A stretch of 64,000 nucleotides of DNA. It comes from Bufo bufo. Its lineage: Eukaryota; Chordata; Amphibia; Anura; Bufonidae. The notes beneath the pieces were generated by a model. That model ran no database searches and was not told where the DNA came from. It saw only the letters and a program-made list of their open reading frames with translations. The position numbers and the translations under genes were made by a program. Numbering within the stretch: position 1 is the stretch's first letter; each line of letters opens with the position of its first letter. Below, piece after piece: positions 42,219 through 52,735 of this stretch. The stretch spans positions 40,561,114 through 40,625,113 of the forward strand of contig NC_053392.1 of the NCBI RefSeq assembly GCF_905171765.1, read 5' to 3'.

Positions 42219-43442
42219 GTGCAGATGCGTGGGACGGCGATGGGGTCCAACGTGGCGCCCACTTATGCCAACATCTACATGGCCCACCTCGAGGAGTCGT
42301 TTGTATATGGCAGCCACCGCTTCAGACATGTTCTGGGGTGGTGGCGCTATATCGACGATATCTTTTTGGTGTGGACGGGCGACACGTTGGGCCTCCTCGC
42401 GTTCCACGCATTTCTCAATGAAATCGATCCGACAGTAAAATTCACTGTGGTCCATTCCACTGACAAACTGCAGTTTCTGGACACGGAGGTCCGGATCATA
42501 GGACGGGGATTGATGACTGATCTATTTGTGGAGATCACTGATAAAAACACGTTGTTGCGCTATGACAGCCATCATCCCCGCTCCATGATTCGATCATTGC
42601 CCTTTAGTCAATTCCTCCGAGTACAGAGGATCGTGAGGGATAAACAGACTAGAGATATACGGCCTAATGAAATGGGCCAGAAATTTGCTACTCGAGGGTA
42701 TCCAAAGAAATTGATCAGGGGAAGTATCTCGCGAGTGGACAATAATTCCACTACAGCCAGCCCCAAGGAAGGTTCTCCAAAAAAAAAACGAATTCCCTTC
42801 GTCTCCCAATTTTCCGCTGACAGTCCGCAAATCGCGGCTGTCATCAGGAAACATTGGAAGATGATAGGGAATAGTTTCCCCCAGGTTGAGGAATTCCGTA
42901 CACCACCTCTATTTTCCTATCGAAGAGGACGCAATTTGGGAGACAGGCTGGTGAGGTCTGATGTGGGTAGTGCTAAGACCAGCGTAAGAGCACTATGTGG
43001 CTCCACGCGGACTGGCTGCTACCCGTGTTACCATTGTGTAAATTGTAACCTTATGTTGAAGGGGGATACATTTTTCAATCCGGCTACTAACAAAATGATC
43101 AAAATTACCCAGTACTTGACGTGTGACTCGTCCTACGTGGTCTACCAGCTGACCTGTCCCTGTGGGAGGTGGTATGTTGGTGAGACCACGTGGGACGTGA
43201 AGACACGGTTAAACCAACACCGATACTCCATTAGAAAAGAGAAAATGGATTTGCCGGTGTCCAAAGGCAGGACACACACAAAAAGATCTGAGGTTCCGTA
43301 TACTGGAACAGATATAATTGGGAAGGCGGGGGGGGGGGGGGGGGGGGGGGGAAATAGACAAGCAAGCTCTCCTCAAAATGTGCTGAGAGCTATTCTGGAT
43401 TTTCACCTTGAAAACCTTGGGACCAAAAGGGTTGAATGTTGA
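42219..43442 (+). CDS. Penelope-like RT C-terminal part plus GIY-YIG endonuclease
   Basis: A 407-codon open frame. It starts with QMRGTAMGSNVAPTYANIYM and the catalytic WWRYIDDIFLVW box (YIDD at residues 44-47), followed by KLQFLDTEV. Residues 200-260 match the Penelope connector (IAAVIRKHW). A cysteine cluster CYPCYHCVNC (267-276) precedes a GIY-YIG nuclease: VVYQLTCPCGRWYVGETT (307-324) with R330 and the HRYSIR stretch. Penelope-like elements use this nuclease for target cleavage. The reading ends in a 24-base G run (43328-43351) and then noise, so the true C terminus is uncertain. It is only the distal half of a once longer protein, broken by frameshifts upstream. Confidence 0.88.
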   Translation: MQMRGTAMGSNVAPTYANIYMAHLEESFVYGSHRFRHVLGWWRYIDDIFLVWTGDTLGLLAFHAFLNEIDPTVKFTVVHSTDKLQFLDTEVRIIGRGLMTDLFVEITDKNTLLRYDSHHPRSMIRSLPFSQFLRVQRIVRDKQTRDIRPNEMGQKFATRGYPKKLIRGSISRVDNNSTTASPKEGSPKKKRIPFVSQFSADSPQIAAVIRKHWKMIGNSFPQVEEFRTPPLFSYRRGRNLGDRLVRSDVGSAKTSVRALCGSTRTGCYPCYHCVNCNLMLKGDTFFNPATNKMIKITQYLTCDSSYVVYQLTCPCGRWYVGETTWDVKTRLNQHRYSIRKEKMDLPVSKGRTHTKRSEVPYTGTDIIGKAGGGGGGGGNRQASSPQNVLRAILDFHLENLGTKRVEC

Positions 43443-44579
43443 TTTCAGAGTGGATTAGTGGTGTCTCTCACCGGGTACCGATTTGTCCGTATTCCCTACT
43501 TTGGGTTGAGTGACACATGTGTACAAAATGATCAAGTGGAATAGTTTTTTTTATAAAAATTCTAAAAAAAATATTCTTTGCTTTTAGATTTATCTGTCTA
43601 TCACGATCATGACTGACATCCTGCACAGGGAGAAGAGCATCTTGGGTCCTGCCGGCTACCCACGATTTTACTGTACTACATGTAGGCGAGATGGCCCGGC
43701 CGGTGTTCTGTTCCAGTTGTGGAGTGTGATCCATGACAGTATATATTTTTAATACCCTAATAGGAATTAGTTGATGCTATTTGAGTTATATCCAGGTCTG
43801 ACACTGGCCACTCAGTGTACTAGGTGGATGGTGAGGTGACACACTGGGGACGGTTCGCAGTGAAGGCTCGCTGCGACGTCACCGTCTCCCTATCCCGGCG
43901 GTGATTTGACCGTAGATACGGTTGGTCCCCGCTGTGGGACACCAGCCTTCCCTATTTTGTGCACGCATGGGTGGCTTCAGAACAAGACCACAGGGTTGAT
44001 AGGACGCCGGACCCTGGATCTCCACATGTGCATGCCATGCATATTTGTGGGAATTCCGGGATCTATGCGATCCAGACCCACGTTTTAGTATTAAATTACC
44101 TAAACCTATTTTGTTTATCTGCCGTTGCTTGGTCATGTGACATTGATCACATGATTACTGGTGGGAGGCCGACGCTTCTGCATTGACATGCGCACACTGG
44201 GGAATGAACAGGCCGAGCCATCTTGGATGTGGTTTTCAGTCAGTCTCTCTGCGTCCGAGGGATCGCAGGATTTGGTGTTCCCGCGCATGCACAGAGACTG
44301 AATGGGGACGCCGCCGGGACCGCGATGCCGCATATGTGCAGCTTATCAGCTGATTGTGAGTTTTTATGTTTATGCCACTAACGGGATACACCTGCACTGA
44401 ATTATAAGTAATTACAGTACTTTATGTATGTTTAGGACACATTATGTATGTTATCACAGCACTTTATAAATGTACTGTATCTGTGAACTTTTATGACACT
44501 ACCTACGAGATTTGCTCACAAGTTTAAACTGCTGTCACTATGAACTTTGTTACTTGTATGCATAAATTAATTTGATTGT
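43443..44579. other. 3' non-coding part of the Penelope-like element
   Basis: Follows the endonuclease frame and leads to the right arm. Small ORFs have no recognisable relation. The segment 43860-44360 is fairly GC-rich. No other insertion was detected. Confidence 0.5.
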
Positions 44580-44840
44580 AATATTGATTGACACACCTTT
44601 ATATTGTATGATTGTAACACATGTGCACATAGCTTGAGAAAGACCGCAACAAGCGGTTGAAACGTCGCTGCTACTGATACTGGGTGAATAAACCGCACGT
44701 TTTTCTTTTGAAACCCTTGGTGTGCTGCTGGCCTTTTTTTCATTGCTACTGAATTGGACCGTGGTGCTGGTCCATACCAGCCTGATTTGCACCCGAACAC
44801 GACAGAGTGCTGCATCCCCACTTTCCAAATCTAGATATAC

Positions 44841-44846
<6 letters not shown>

Positions 44847-44895
<49 letters not shown>

Positions 44896-44976
44896 ATAGA
44901 TAGATAATAGATAGATAGATAATAGATAATAGATAGATAATAGATAGATAATAGATAGATAGATAATAGATAGATA

Positions 44977-45057
<81 letters not shown>

Positions 45058-45071
45058 ATAGATAATAGATA

Positions 45072-45125
<54 letters not shown>
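44847..45125. repeat. (GATA)n / GATAATA microsatellite
   Basis: About 280 bp of gata units with regular aatagata interruptions. It is open on the minus strand as a Tyr-Leu-Ser-Ile repeat, which is not a gene. The Penelope-like element used this tract as its target: agatatacgataga flanks it. Confidence 0.97.
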
Positions 45126-45589
45126 TCTTGAGAAAAGAGAAGGCAGCACTCCAGTTTTTAAAACAAAATTAAGATTTTTTTTGTTTTGCTATATATACAG
45201 TACAGACCAAAAGTTTGGACAAACCTTCTCATTCAAAGAGTTTTCTTTATTTTCATGACTATGAAGGCATCAAAACTATGAATTAACCACTTAAGGACCA
45301 CAGGTTTATACCCCCCTAAAGACCAGGCCCTTTTTTACAAATCGTCACTCCACAATTTTAGCCGTTTATTGCTCAGTCATGCAACTTACCACCCAAATGA
45401 ATTTTACCTCCTTTTCTTCTCACTAATAGAGCTTTCATTTGGTGGTATTTCATTGCTGCTGACATTTTTACTTTTTTTGTTATTAATCGAAATTTAACGA
45501 TTTTTTTGCAAAAAAATGACATTTTTCACTTTCAGTTGTAAAATTTTGGAAAAAAAACGAGATCCATATAGAAATTTTGCTCTAAATTT

Positions 45590-48470
45590 ATAGTTCTACA
45601 TGTCTTTGATTAAAAAAAATGGTTTGGGTAAAAAAAAATGGTTTGGGTAAAAGTTATAGCGTTTACAAACTATGGTCCAAAAATGTGAATTTCCGCTTTT
45701 TGAAGCAGCTCTGACTTTCTGAGCACCTGTCATGTTTCCTGAGGTTCTACAATGGCCAGACAGTAGAAACACCCCACAAATGACCTTATTTCGGAAAGTA
45801 GACACCCTAAGGTATTCGCTGATGGGCATAGTGAGTTCATAGAACTTTTTATTTTTTGTCACAAGTTAGTGGAAAATGATGATTTTTTTTTTTGATTTTT
45901 TTTTCTTACAAAGTCTCATATTCCACTAACCTGTGACAAAAAATAAAAACTTCTATGAACTCACTATTCCCATCAGCGAATACCTTGGGGTGTCTTCTTT
46001 CCAAAATGGGGTCACTTGTGGGGTAGTTATACTGCCCTGGCATTCTAGGGGCCCAAATGTGTGGTAAGTAGTTTGAAATCAAAATGTGTAAAAAATGGCC
46101 GGTGAAATCCGAAAGGTGCTCTTTGGAATATGGGCCCCTTTGCCCACCTAGGCTGCAAAAAAGTGTCACACATCTGGTATCTCCGTACTCAGGAGAAGGT
46201 GGGGAATGTGTTTTGGGGTGTCATTTTACATATACCCATGCTGGGTGAGAGAAATATCTTGGTCAAATGCCAACTTTGTATAAAAAAATGGGAAAAGTTG
46301 TCTTTTGCCAAGATATTTCTCTCACCCAGCATGGGTATATGTAAAATGACACCCCAAAACACATTCCCCAACTTCTCTTGAGTACGGAGATACCAAATGT
46401 GTGACACTTTTTTGCCGCCTAGGTGGGCAAAGGGGCCCATATTCCAAAGAGCACCTTTCGGATTTCCCCGGTCATTTTTTACACATTTTGATTTCAAACT
46501 CCTTACCACACATTTGGGCCCCTAGAATGCCAGGGCAGTATAACTACCCCACAAGTGACCCCATTTTGGAAAGAAGACACCCCCAGGTATTTCGTGATGG
46601 GCATAGTGAGTTCATGGAAGTTTTTATTTTTTGTCACAAGTTAGTGGAATATGAGACTTTGTAAGGAAAAAAAAAAAAATCATCATTTTCCGCTAACTTG
46701 TGACAAAAAATATAGAATTCTAGGAACTCGCCATGCCCCTCACGGAATACCTTGGGGTGTCTTCTTTCCAAAATGGGGTCACTTGTGGGGTAGTTATACT
46801 GCCCTGGCATTTTACAGGGGCCCTAATGTGTGGTAAGTAGGTAAATGACCTGTGAAATCCGAAAGGTGCTTTTTGGAATGTGGGCCCCTTTGCCCACCTA
46901 GGCTGCAAAAAAGTGCCACACATGTGGTATCGCCGTACTCAGGAGAAGTTGGGGAATGTGTTTTGGGGTGTCATTTTACATATACCCATGCTGGGTGAGA
47001 TAAATATCTTGGTCAAATGCCAACTTTGTATAAAAAAAATGGGAAAAGTTGTCTTTTGCCAAGATATTTCTCTCACCCAGCATGGGTATATGTAAAATGA
47101 CACCCCAAAACACATTGCCCAACTTCTCCTGAGTACGGAGATACCACATGTGTGACACTTTTTTGCAGCCTAGGTGCGCAAAGGGGCCCACATTCCAAAG
47201 AGCACCTTTCGGATTTCACCGGCCATTTTTTACAGATTTTGATTTCAAACCACTTCTCACGCATTCGGCCCCTAAAATGCCAGGGCAGTATAACTACCCC
47301 ACAAGTGACAGCATTTTGGAAAGAAGACACCCCAAGGTATTTCGTGATGGGCATAGTGAGTTCATGGAAGTTTTTATTTTTTGTCACAAGTTAGTGGAAT
47401 ATGAGACTTTGTACGGAAAAAATAAATAAAAAATAAATCATCATTTTCCGCTAACTTGTGACAAAAAATATAAAATTCTAGGAACTCGCCATGCCCCTCA
47501 CGGAATACCTTGGGGTGTCTTCTTTCCAAAATGGGGTCACTTGTGGGGTAATTATACTGCCCTGGCATTTTCCAGGGGCCCTAATGTGTGGTAAGTAGGT
47601 AAATGACCTGTGAAATCCTAAAGGTGCTCTTTGGAATGTGGGCCCCTTTGCCCACCTAGGCTGCAAAAAAGTGTCACACATGTGGTATCGCCGTATTCAG
47701 GAGAAGTTGGGCAATGTGTTTTAGGATGTCTTTTTACATATATTCATGCTGGGTGAGAGAAATATCTTGGCAAAAGACAACTTTTCCCATTTTTTTATAC
47801 AAAGTTGGCATTTGACCAAGATATTTATCTCACCCAGCATGGGTATATGTAAAATGACACCCCAAAACACATTGCCCAACTTCTCCTGAGTACGGCGATA
47901 CCAGATGTGTGACACTTTTTTGCAGCCTAGATGCGCAAAGGGGCCCACATTCCTTTATGAGGGCATTTTTAGACATTTGGATCCCAGACTTCTTCTCACG
48001 CTTTAGGGCCCCTAAAATGCCAGGGCAGTATAAATACCCCACATGTGACCCCATTTTGGAAAGAAGACACCCCAAGGTATTCAATGAGGGGCATGGAGAG
48101 TTCATAGAATTTTTTTTTTTTTTGGCACAAGTTAGCACAAATTGATTTTATTTATTTTTTTCTCACAAAGTCTCCCTTTCCGCTAACTTGGGACAAAAAT
48201 TTCAATCTTTCATGGACTCAATATGCCCCTCACGGAATACCTGGGGGTGTCTTCTTTCCGAAATGGGGTCACATGTGGGGTATTTATACTGCCCTGGCAT
48301 TCTAGGGGCCCTAAAGCGTGAGAAGAAGTCTGGAATATAAATGTCTAAAAATTTTTACGCATTTGGATTCCGTGAGGGGTATGGTGAGTTCATGTGAGAT
48401 TTTATTTTTTGACACAAGTTAGTGGAATATGAGACTTTGTAAGAAAAAAAAAAATTTCCGCTAACTTGGG
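45590..48470. repeat. Alternating inverted array (units of about 350-400 bp)
   Basis: A unit carrying aaaatggggtcacttgtgggg, gggcccctttgcccacctaggc and acatatacccatgctgggtgag occurs in about seven copies of alternating orientation. Symmetry centres lie near 46285, 46670, 47035, 47430, 47790 and 48140. Every neighbouring pair forms a near-perfect palindrome. Confidence 0.88.
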
Positions 48471-48479
48471 CCAAAAGAA

Positions 48480-49490
48480 TGTCTGAATGGAGCCTTACAG
48501 AGGGGTGATCAATGACAGGGGGGTGATCAATGACAGGGGGGTGATCAATGACAGGGGGGTGATCAGGGAGTCTATATGGGGTGATCACCCCCCTGTTATT
48601 GATCACCCCCCTATAAGGCTCCATTCAGATGTCCGTATGTGTTTTGCGGATCCGATCCGTGGATCCGTAAAAATCATACGGACATCTGAATGCAGCCTGA
48701 CAGGGGGGGTGATCAATGACAGGGGGGTGATCAGGGAGTCTATATGGGGTGATCACCCCCCCTGGAAGGCTCCAGGGAGACGCCTGTATGTGTTTTGCGG
48801 ATCCGATCCATCTATCAGTGGATCCGTAAAAATCATGCGGACGTCTGAATGGAGCTTTACAGGGGGGTGATCAATGACAAGGGGGTAATCAATGACAGGG
48901 GGGTGATCAGGGAGTCTATATGGGGTGATCACCACAGTCATTGATCACGCCCCTGTAAGGCTCCATTCAGACGTCCATATGCGTTTTGCGGATCCGATCC
49001 ATCTATCAGTGGATCCGTAAAAATCATGCGGACATTTGAATGGAGCTTTACAGGGGGGTGATCAATGACAGGGGGGTGATCAGGGAGTCTATATAGGGGG
49101 ATCACCACAGTTATTGATCACGCCCCTGTAAGGCTCCATTCAGACGTCCGTATGCGTTTTGCGGATCCGATCCATCTAGCAGTGGATCCGTAAAAATCAT
49201 GCGGACATCTGAATGGAGCTTTACAGGGGGGTGATCAATGACGGGGGTAATCAATGACAGGGGGGTGATCAGGGAGTCTATATGGGGTGATCACCACAGT
49301 CATTGATCACGCCCCTGTAAGGCTCCATTCAGACGTCCGTATGCGTTTTGCGGATCCGATCCATCTATCAGTGGATCCGTAAAAATCATGCGGACATCTG
49401 AATGGAGCTTTACAGGGGGGTGATCAATGACAGGGGGGTAATCAATGACAGGGGGGTGATCAGGGAGTCTATATGGGGTGATCAGGGGTG
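48480..49490. repeat. Tandem array of about 190-240 bp palindromic units
   Basis: About five units, each with gtgatcaatgacaggggggtgatc, agggagtctatatggggtgatcacc, ctccattcagacgtccgtatg and ggatccgatccatctatcagtggatccg. Each unit is itself partly self-complementary. Long frames through it are artefacts. Confidence 0.9.
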
Positions 49491-50183
49491 ATCAAGGGTG
49501 AATAAGGGGTTAATAAGTGACAGGGGGGGTGGTGTAGTGTAGTGGTGCTTGGTGCAACATATTACTGAGCTACCTGTGTCCTCTGGTGGTCGATCCAAAC
49601 AAAGGGGACCACCAGAGGACCAGGTAGCAGGTATATTAGACGCTGTTATCAAAATAGCGTCTAATATACCTGTTAGGGGTTAAAAAAATCACATCTCCAG
49701 CCTGTCAGCGAACGATCGCCGCTGGCAGGCTGGAGATCCACTCTCTTACGTTCCGTTCCTGTGAGCGCGCGTTCACAGGAAATCTCGGCTCACGCGAGAT
49801 GACGCCAATCGGCGTTAGCGTAGCCTGGGGGAGCCGCCGCGATGACGCCTTTCGGCGTTACAGTTGCGGCAAATGGTTAACACATGTGGAATTATATACA
49901 TAACAAACAAGTGTGAAACGACTGAAAATATGTCATATTCTAGGTTCTTCAAAGTAGCCACCTTTTGCTTTGATTACTGCTTTGCACACTCTTGGCATTC
50001 TCTTGATGAGCTTCAAGAGGTAGTCACCTGAAATGGTTTTCACTTCACAGGTGTGCCCGGTCAGGTTTAATAAGTGGGATTTCTTGCCTTATAAATGGGG
50101 TTGGGACCATCAGTTGCGTTGAGGAGAAGTCAGGTGGATACACAGCTGATAGTCCTACTGAATAGACTGTTAGAATTTGTATT

Positions 50184-50590
50184 ATGGCAAGAAAAAAGCA
50201 GCTAAGTAAAGAAAAACGAGTGGCCATCATTACTTTAAGAAATGAAGGTCAGTCAGTCAGCCAAAAAATTGGGAAAACTTTGAAAGTAAGGGCTATTTGA
50301 CCATGAAGGAGAGTAATGGGGTGCTGCGCCAGATGACCTGGCCTCCACAGTCACCGGACCTTAACCCAATCTAGATGGTTTGGGGTGAGCTGGACCGCAG
50401 AGTGAAGGCAAAAGGGCCAACAAGTGCTAAGCATCTCTGGGAACTCCTTCAAGACTGTTGGAAGACCATTTCAGGGGACTACCTCTTGAAGCTCATCAAG
50501 AGAATGCCAAGAGTGTGCAAAGCAGTAATCAAAGCAAAAGGTGGCTACTTTAAAGAACCTAGAATAAGACATATTTTCAGTTGTTTCACA
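50184..50590 (+). pseudogene. Tc1-type transposase, internally deleted
   Basis: The start MARKKQLSKEKRVAIITLRN is the DNA-binding helix-turn-helix region. After EGQSVSQKIGKTLK there is a jump and frame change to MTWPPQSPDLNP (followed by a stop at the expected IE), then VWGELDRRVKAKGPTSAKHL and the C-terminal tail. The two N-terminal catalytic Asp lie in the deleted part. Confidence 0.85.
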
Positions 50591-50710
50591 CTTGTTTGTT
50601 ATGTATATAATTCCACATGTGTTAATTCATAGTTTTGATGCCTTCATAGTCATGAAAATAAAGAAAACTCTTTGAATGAGAAGGTGTGTCCAAACTTTTG
50701 GTCTGTACTG

Positions 50711-50912
50711 TATATATATATATTTTTTGTTTAGATAGATAGATAAATAGATAATAGATAGATAGATATTAGATTGATTGATAGGTACATGCACTAATTG
50801 ACAAAAATTACCGCCCCCAGATAGAAATGTCGGATTGTTGCTAAATTCAGCATGCAATTATGTCTCAGGCAGATAGATAGATCGATAGATCGATAGATAG
50901 ATCGATAGTGCA
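50711..50912. repeat. GATA/GATC microsatellites
   Basis: Two short tracts: tagatagataaatagataat (50735-50785) and gatagatagatcgatagatc (50870-50910), separated by unique intron sequence. Confidence 0.9.
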
Positions 50913-50957
50913 GTATTTCCCCCCCGCTGGCACCTTGCCCCATGTCCTCCCTTTTAC

Positions 50958-51177
50958 CTGCTGCTTGTGGTGATCTCTGAGCTCCCAGTACATCAGCTAT
51001 AGGACATGTTGAGTTCCTGATGGCTCCTTCCAGCATCAGGGAGATGTTACGGACCTGAGCTTGGATGTCATAGATAAAGGTGGCCTGTAGGCGCTGCAGA
51101 GTGCTGCTCTCACCGGCCCATATCTCCAGGCTCTGCACTCTGTGCCCCAGGGAGGAGTTGTAGCTCCCTACTTCAGG
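50958..51177 (-). CDS. Fibrinogen-like secreted protein, exon 2 (coiled coil)
   Basis: From a gtctccacag acceptor to a gtaaaag donor, the exon encodes residues 122-194: PEVGSYNSSLGHRVQSLEIW through LLxxLQATFIYDIQAQVRNI and ends near RSPQAA. It continues the coiled coil begun in exon 1 and contains three N-glycosylation sequons (NSS, NIS, NST). Such a region oligomerises angiopoietin-like and fibrinogen-like proteins. It ends with one base, matching exon 3. Confidence 0.9.
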
Positions 51178-51717
51178 CTGTGGAGACAACATGACGTATT
51201 CAGTAAGCCTTTGAGCTCCCTCTAGTGGCGGTTGCAGGTAGTCAGCAAAATGATTGACACTTTAACCATAAATCACGACAGATAACAGCATTACCCACAG
51301 CTGGCACTGTTATGCATAGGTGGTTCTCTGCTAGCTTATTAACTGGGGTCCTGATTACAGTTTGTGGCAAGTAAAGTATATATGTTTTCCATATTGTATT
51401 ACATGATCTGTATGGTTTGGACTGAAAAAAGGCAGGGCTTCTGTAGATTTGATGTTTGGAATATGTGTCGAGCTTGCAATTTGCGGTTCAAATGTTGGAA
51501 GGTATGCGGTACTGAGATATGACTGAGAAGTCATACTAATCATGAAGCCCCCAAACCCCTGCCCTATATTTACCAGTAGATTTTCACATTTTGAGCAATA
51601 ATTAGGAATAATCCTATAAACGTTTTTTCATTGCAGTCATGCAGTTCTGACCTATGACCTGCAGGTGTCACTGTTTGCACACAAAATAAGTAGTATGCAA
51701 AGACGAGGAATCTTTAC

Positions 51718-52080
51718 CTGATGTTCTAGAATCCTCAGACGATGTCTATGGTTCCTGAGCTCTTCCTGAAGTTCTGCTATAAGTTCCCTCATCTCCAGAA
51801 TGTCCTGTTTCCTATTGTCATTTTGGTGGAGCCAGTAGGACACCTCATCAGTACAACGGAAAATATCCGGGCAGCGGTGTCCGTCTTGTAGAGGCAGCGT
51901 AGCCGTAATCTTGCACTTTCCATTTGCCAGAACCTGACGGCTGTACTCCCCACAACCTCTTTGTGCGGAGTCGCCATGAGTTGGATATTGGGGCGCCGGA
52001 TGGGAGCGATAGTCATTCAGAGCTACCACGCTTTGTAGAAGTGGCCATATGAAGCCAGAAATGAGCAAATGAGCGGCCAT
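51718..52080 (-). CDS. Fibrinogen-like secreted protein, exon 1 (signal peptide)
   Basis: The first coding exon (121 codons) starts at ATG 52080 and ends at a CAG/gtaaag donor. It begins MAAHLLISGFIWPLLQSVVA, a good signal peptide with likely cleavage near residue 20. A cysteine-containing segment follows (CGEYS...GKCKITATLPL, HRCPDIFRCTDEVSYWL) and then a charged coiled coil (ILEMRELIAELQEELRNHRH). Together the six exons give 1278 bp, 425 residues. Among families I know it is closest to FGL1, fibroleukin or fibrinogen beta in the C-terminal domain, but the N-terminal cysteine region does not let me assign a symbol. The likely role is an extracellular carbohydrate- or protein-binding factor. 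Confidence 0.88.
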
Positions 52081-52414
52081 TTAGAAATTGTTTCCTGTCA
52101 TTAAATCCATGGAGAGAGTGTGGAGAATAGGACAAAGCTGTATCCCAGAGAAGGGAGTCTAGGAGAATTCTTTGCCGTGCGCCACTGTATCACACAAACA
52201 CCCAATAGTCACTTTATGTTTACACCATCCTAGAAGGATAAAATATGAGTGAAGGTCAGTGTTGAGGTCATTCAGACATATCTAAAGGATTATGAGTCCT
52301 GGGGCAAAAGTACAGCTTGGAGGATACATACACACAGCTTTTCTGCATGGCTGCCAACCGAAGACCACCAATACCTTTTAGCTGCATCCGTGGCAATGTT
52401 CCCTCTAAGGCTTT

Positions 52415-52560
52415 GTATCCCTGGTGGTCTAGGACAGTAAAGGTGTTAGTGTCAGCTTCCTTAGTAATCTAGCACAGTAAAAGAACTAATATCAGCATTC
52501 CTGGTGATCTCAAGTAGTGAAAGGAAAATGTCAGAGCCCCTGGTAGTGTAGGGCAGAAAA
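52415..52560. repeat. Short minisatellite upstream of the fibrinogen-like gene
   Basis: About three to four diverged units of 44 bp: ctggtggtctaggacagtaaaggtgttagtgtcagcttcc and variants. It lies 340 bp upstream of the start codon of the minus-strand gene. Confidence 0.6.
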
Positions 52561-52730
52561 AGGTTAATTGTCGGTCGGGGCCGCGCTCCGCAAATGCGGA
52601 TGCGGACAGCACACTGTGTGCTGTCCGCATCCATTCCGTCCCCATAGAAAATGAATAGGTCCGCACCCGTTCCGCAAAATTGCGGAACGGATGCGGACCC
52701 ATTTGCGGTCGTGTGAATGTACCCTTAATC
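52561..52730. mobile_element. GC-rich palindromic MITE
   Basis: gcggatgcggacagcacactgtgtgctgtccgcatcc is a perfect hairpin, followed by tccgcacccgttccgcaaaattgcggaacggatgcgg. The flanks (cggtcggggccg ... gtcgtgtgaatgtaccctta) resemble the common amphibian family that starts with gttcacacgacc. Confidence 0.5.
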
Positions 52731-52735
52731 TGTAA

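Larger units (their letters stand above)
40569..44832 (+). mobile_element. Penelope-like retroelement with inverted terminal arms
   Basis: A 4.3 kb element bounded by a 14 bp duplication agatatacgataga (40555-40568 and 44833-44846). The left arm (40571-40715) is the inverted copy of 44580-44745, and a tail of about 90 bp follows the right arm. Between the arms lie reverse-transcriptase and GIY-YIG endonuclease sequences and a nested CR1-like fragment. Each arm has CTTGAGAAAGACCGCAACAA followed by GCGGTTGAAACG, a hammerhead-like hairpin. Confidence 0.85.
45287..49876. mobile_element. 4.6 kb non-coding element with TTAA target duplication
   Basis: It begins CCACTTAAGGACCACAGG, ends GCGGCAAATGG and is flanked by TTAA (45283-45286 and 49877-49880). 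The empty site is visible in the sister Tc1 copy (aaattaacacatgtgg at about 26493), which proves the boundaries. TTAA targets point to piggyBac- or Kolobok-type transposition. The interior is an alternating inverted array (45590-48470), a tandem array (48480-49490) and a GC-rich end with inverted repeats. No protein is encoded. Confidence 0.85.
45198..50710 (+). mobile_element. Tc1/mariner element, CAGTACAGACC family, host of a TTAA insertion
   Basis: It has the same termini as 26389-27347 (CAGTACAGACCAAAAG at the left, the complement at the right, both next to TA). The body resumes at 49881 after the 4.6 kb nested element. The left inverted repeat includes an inverted copy of transposase C-terminal coding (49935-50035). 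A transposase start and end remain at 50184-50590. Confidence 0.88.

Noticed and set aside
44847..45125. CRISPR-like array impression from regular GATA/AATA spacing
   Set aside because: Simple microsatellite in a vertebrate genome; no repeat-spacer structure.
44550..45149. 199-codon minus-strand ORF rich in Tyr-Leu-Ser-Ile
   Set aside because: It is the translation of a GATA microsatellite and adjoining Penelope arm; no gene.
48487..48870. 127-codon ORF with repeated GVINDRGVI
   Set aside because: Translation of a tandem array in a transposon.
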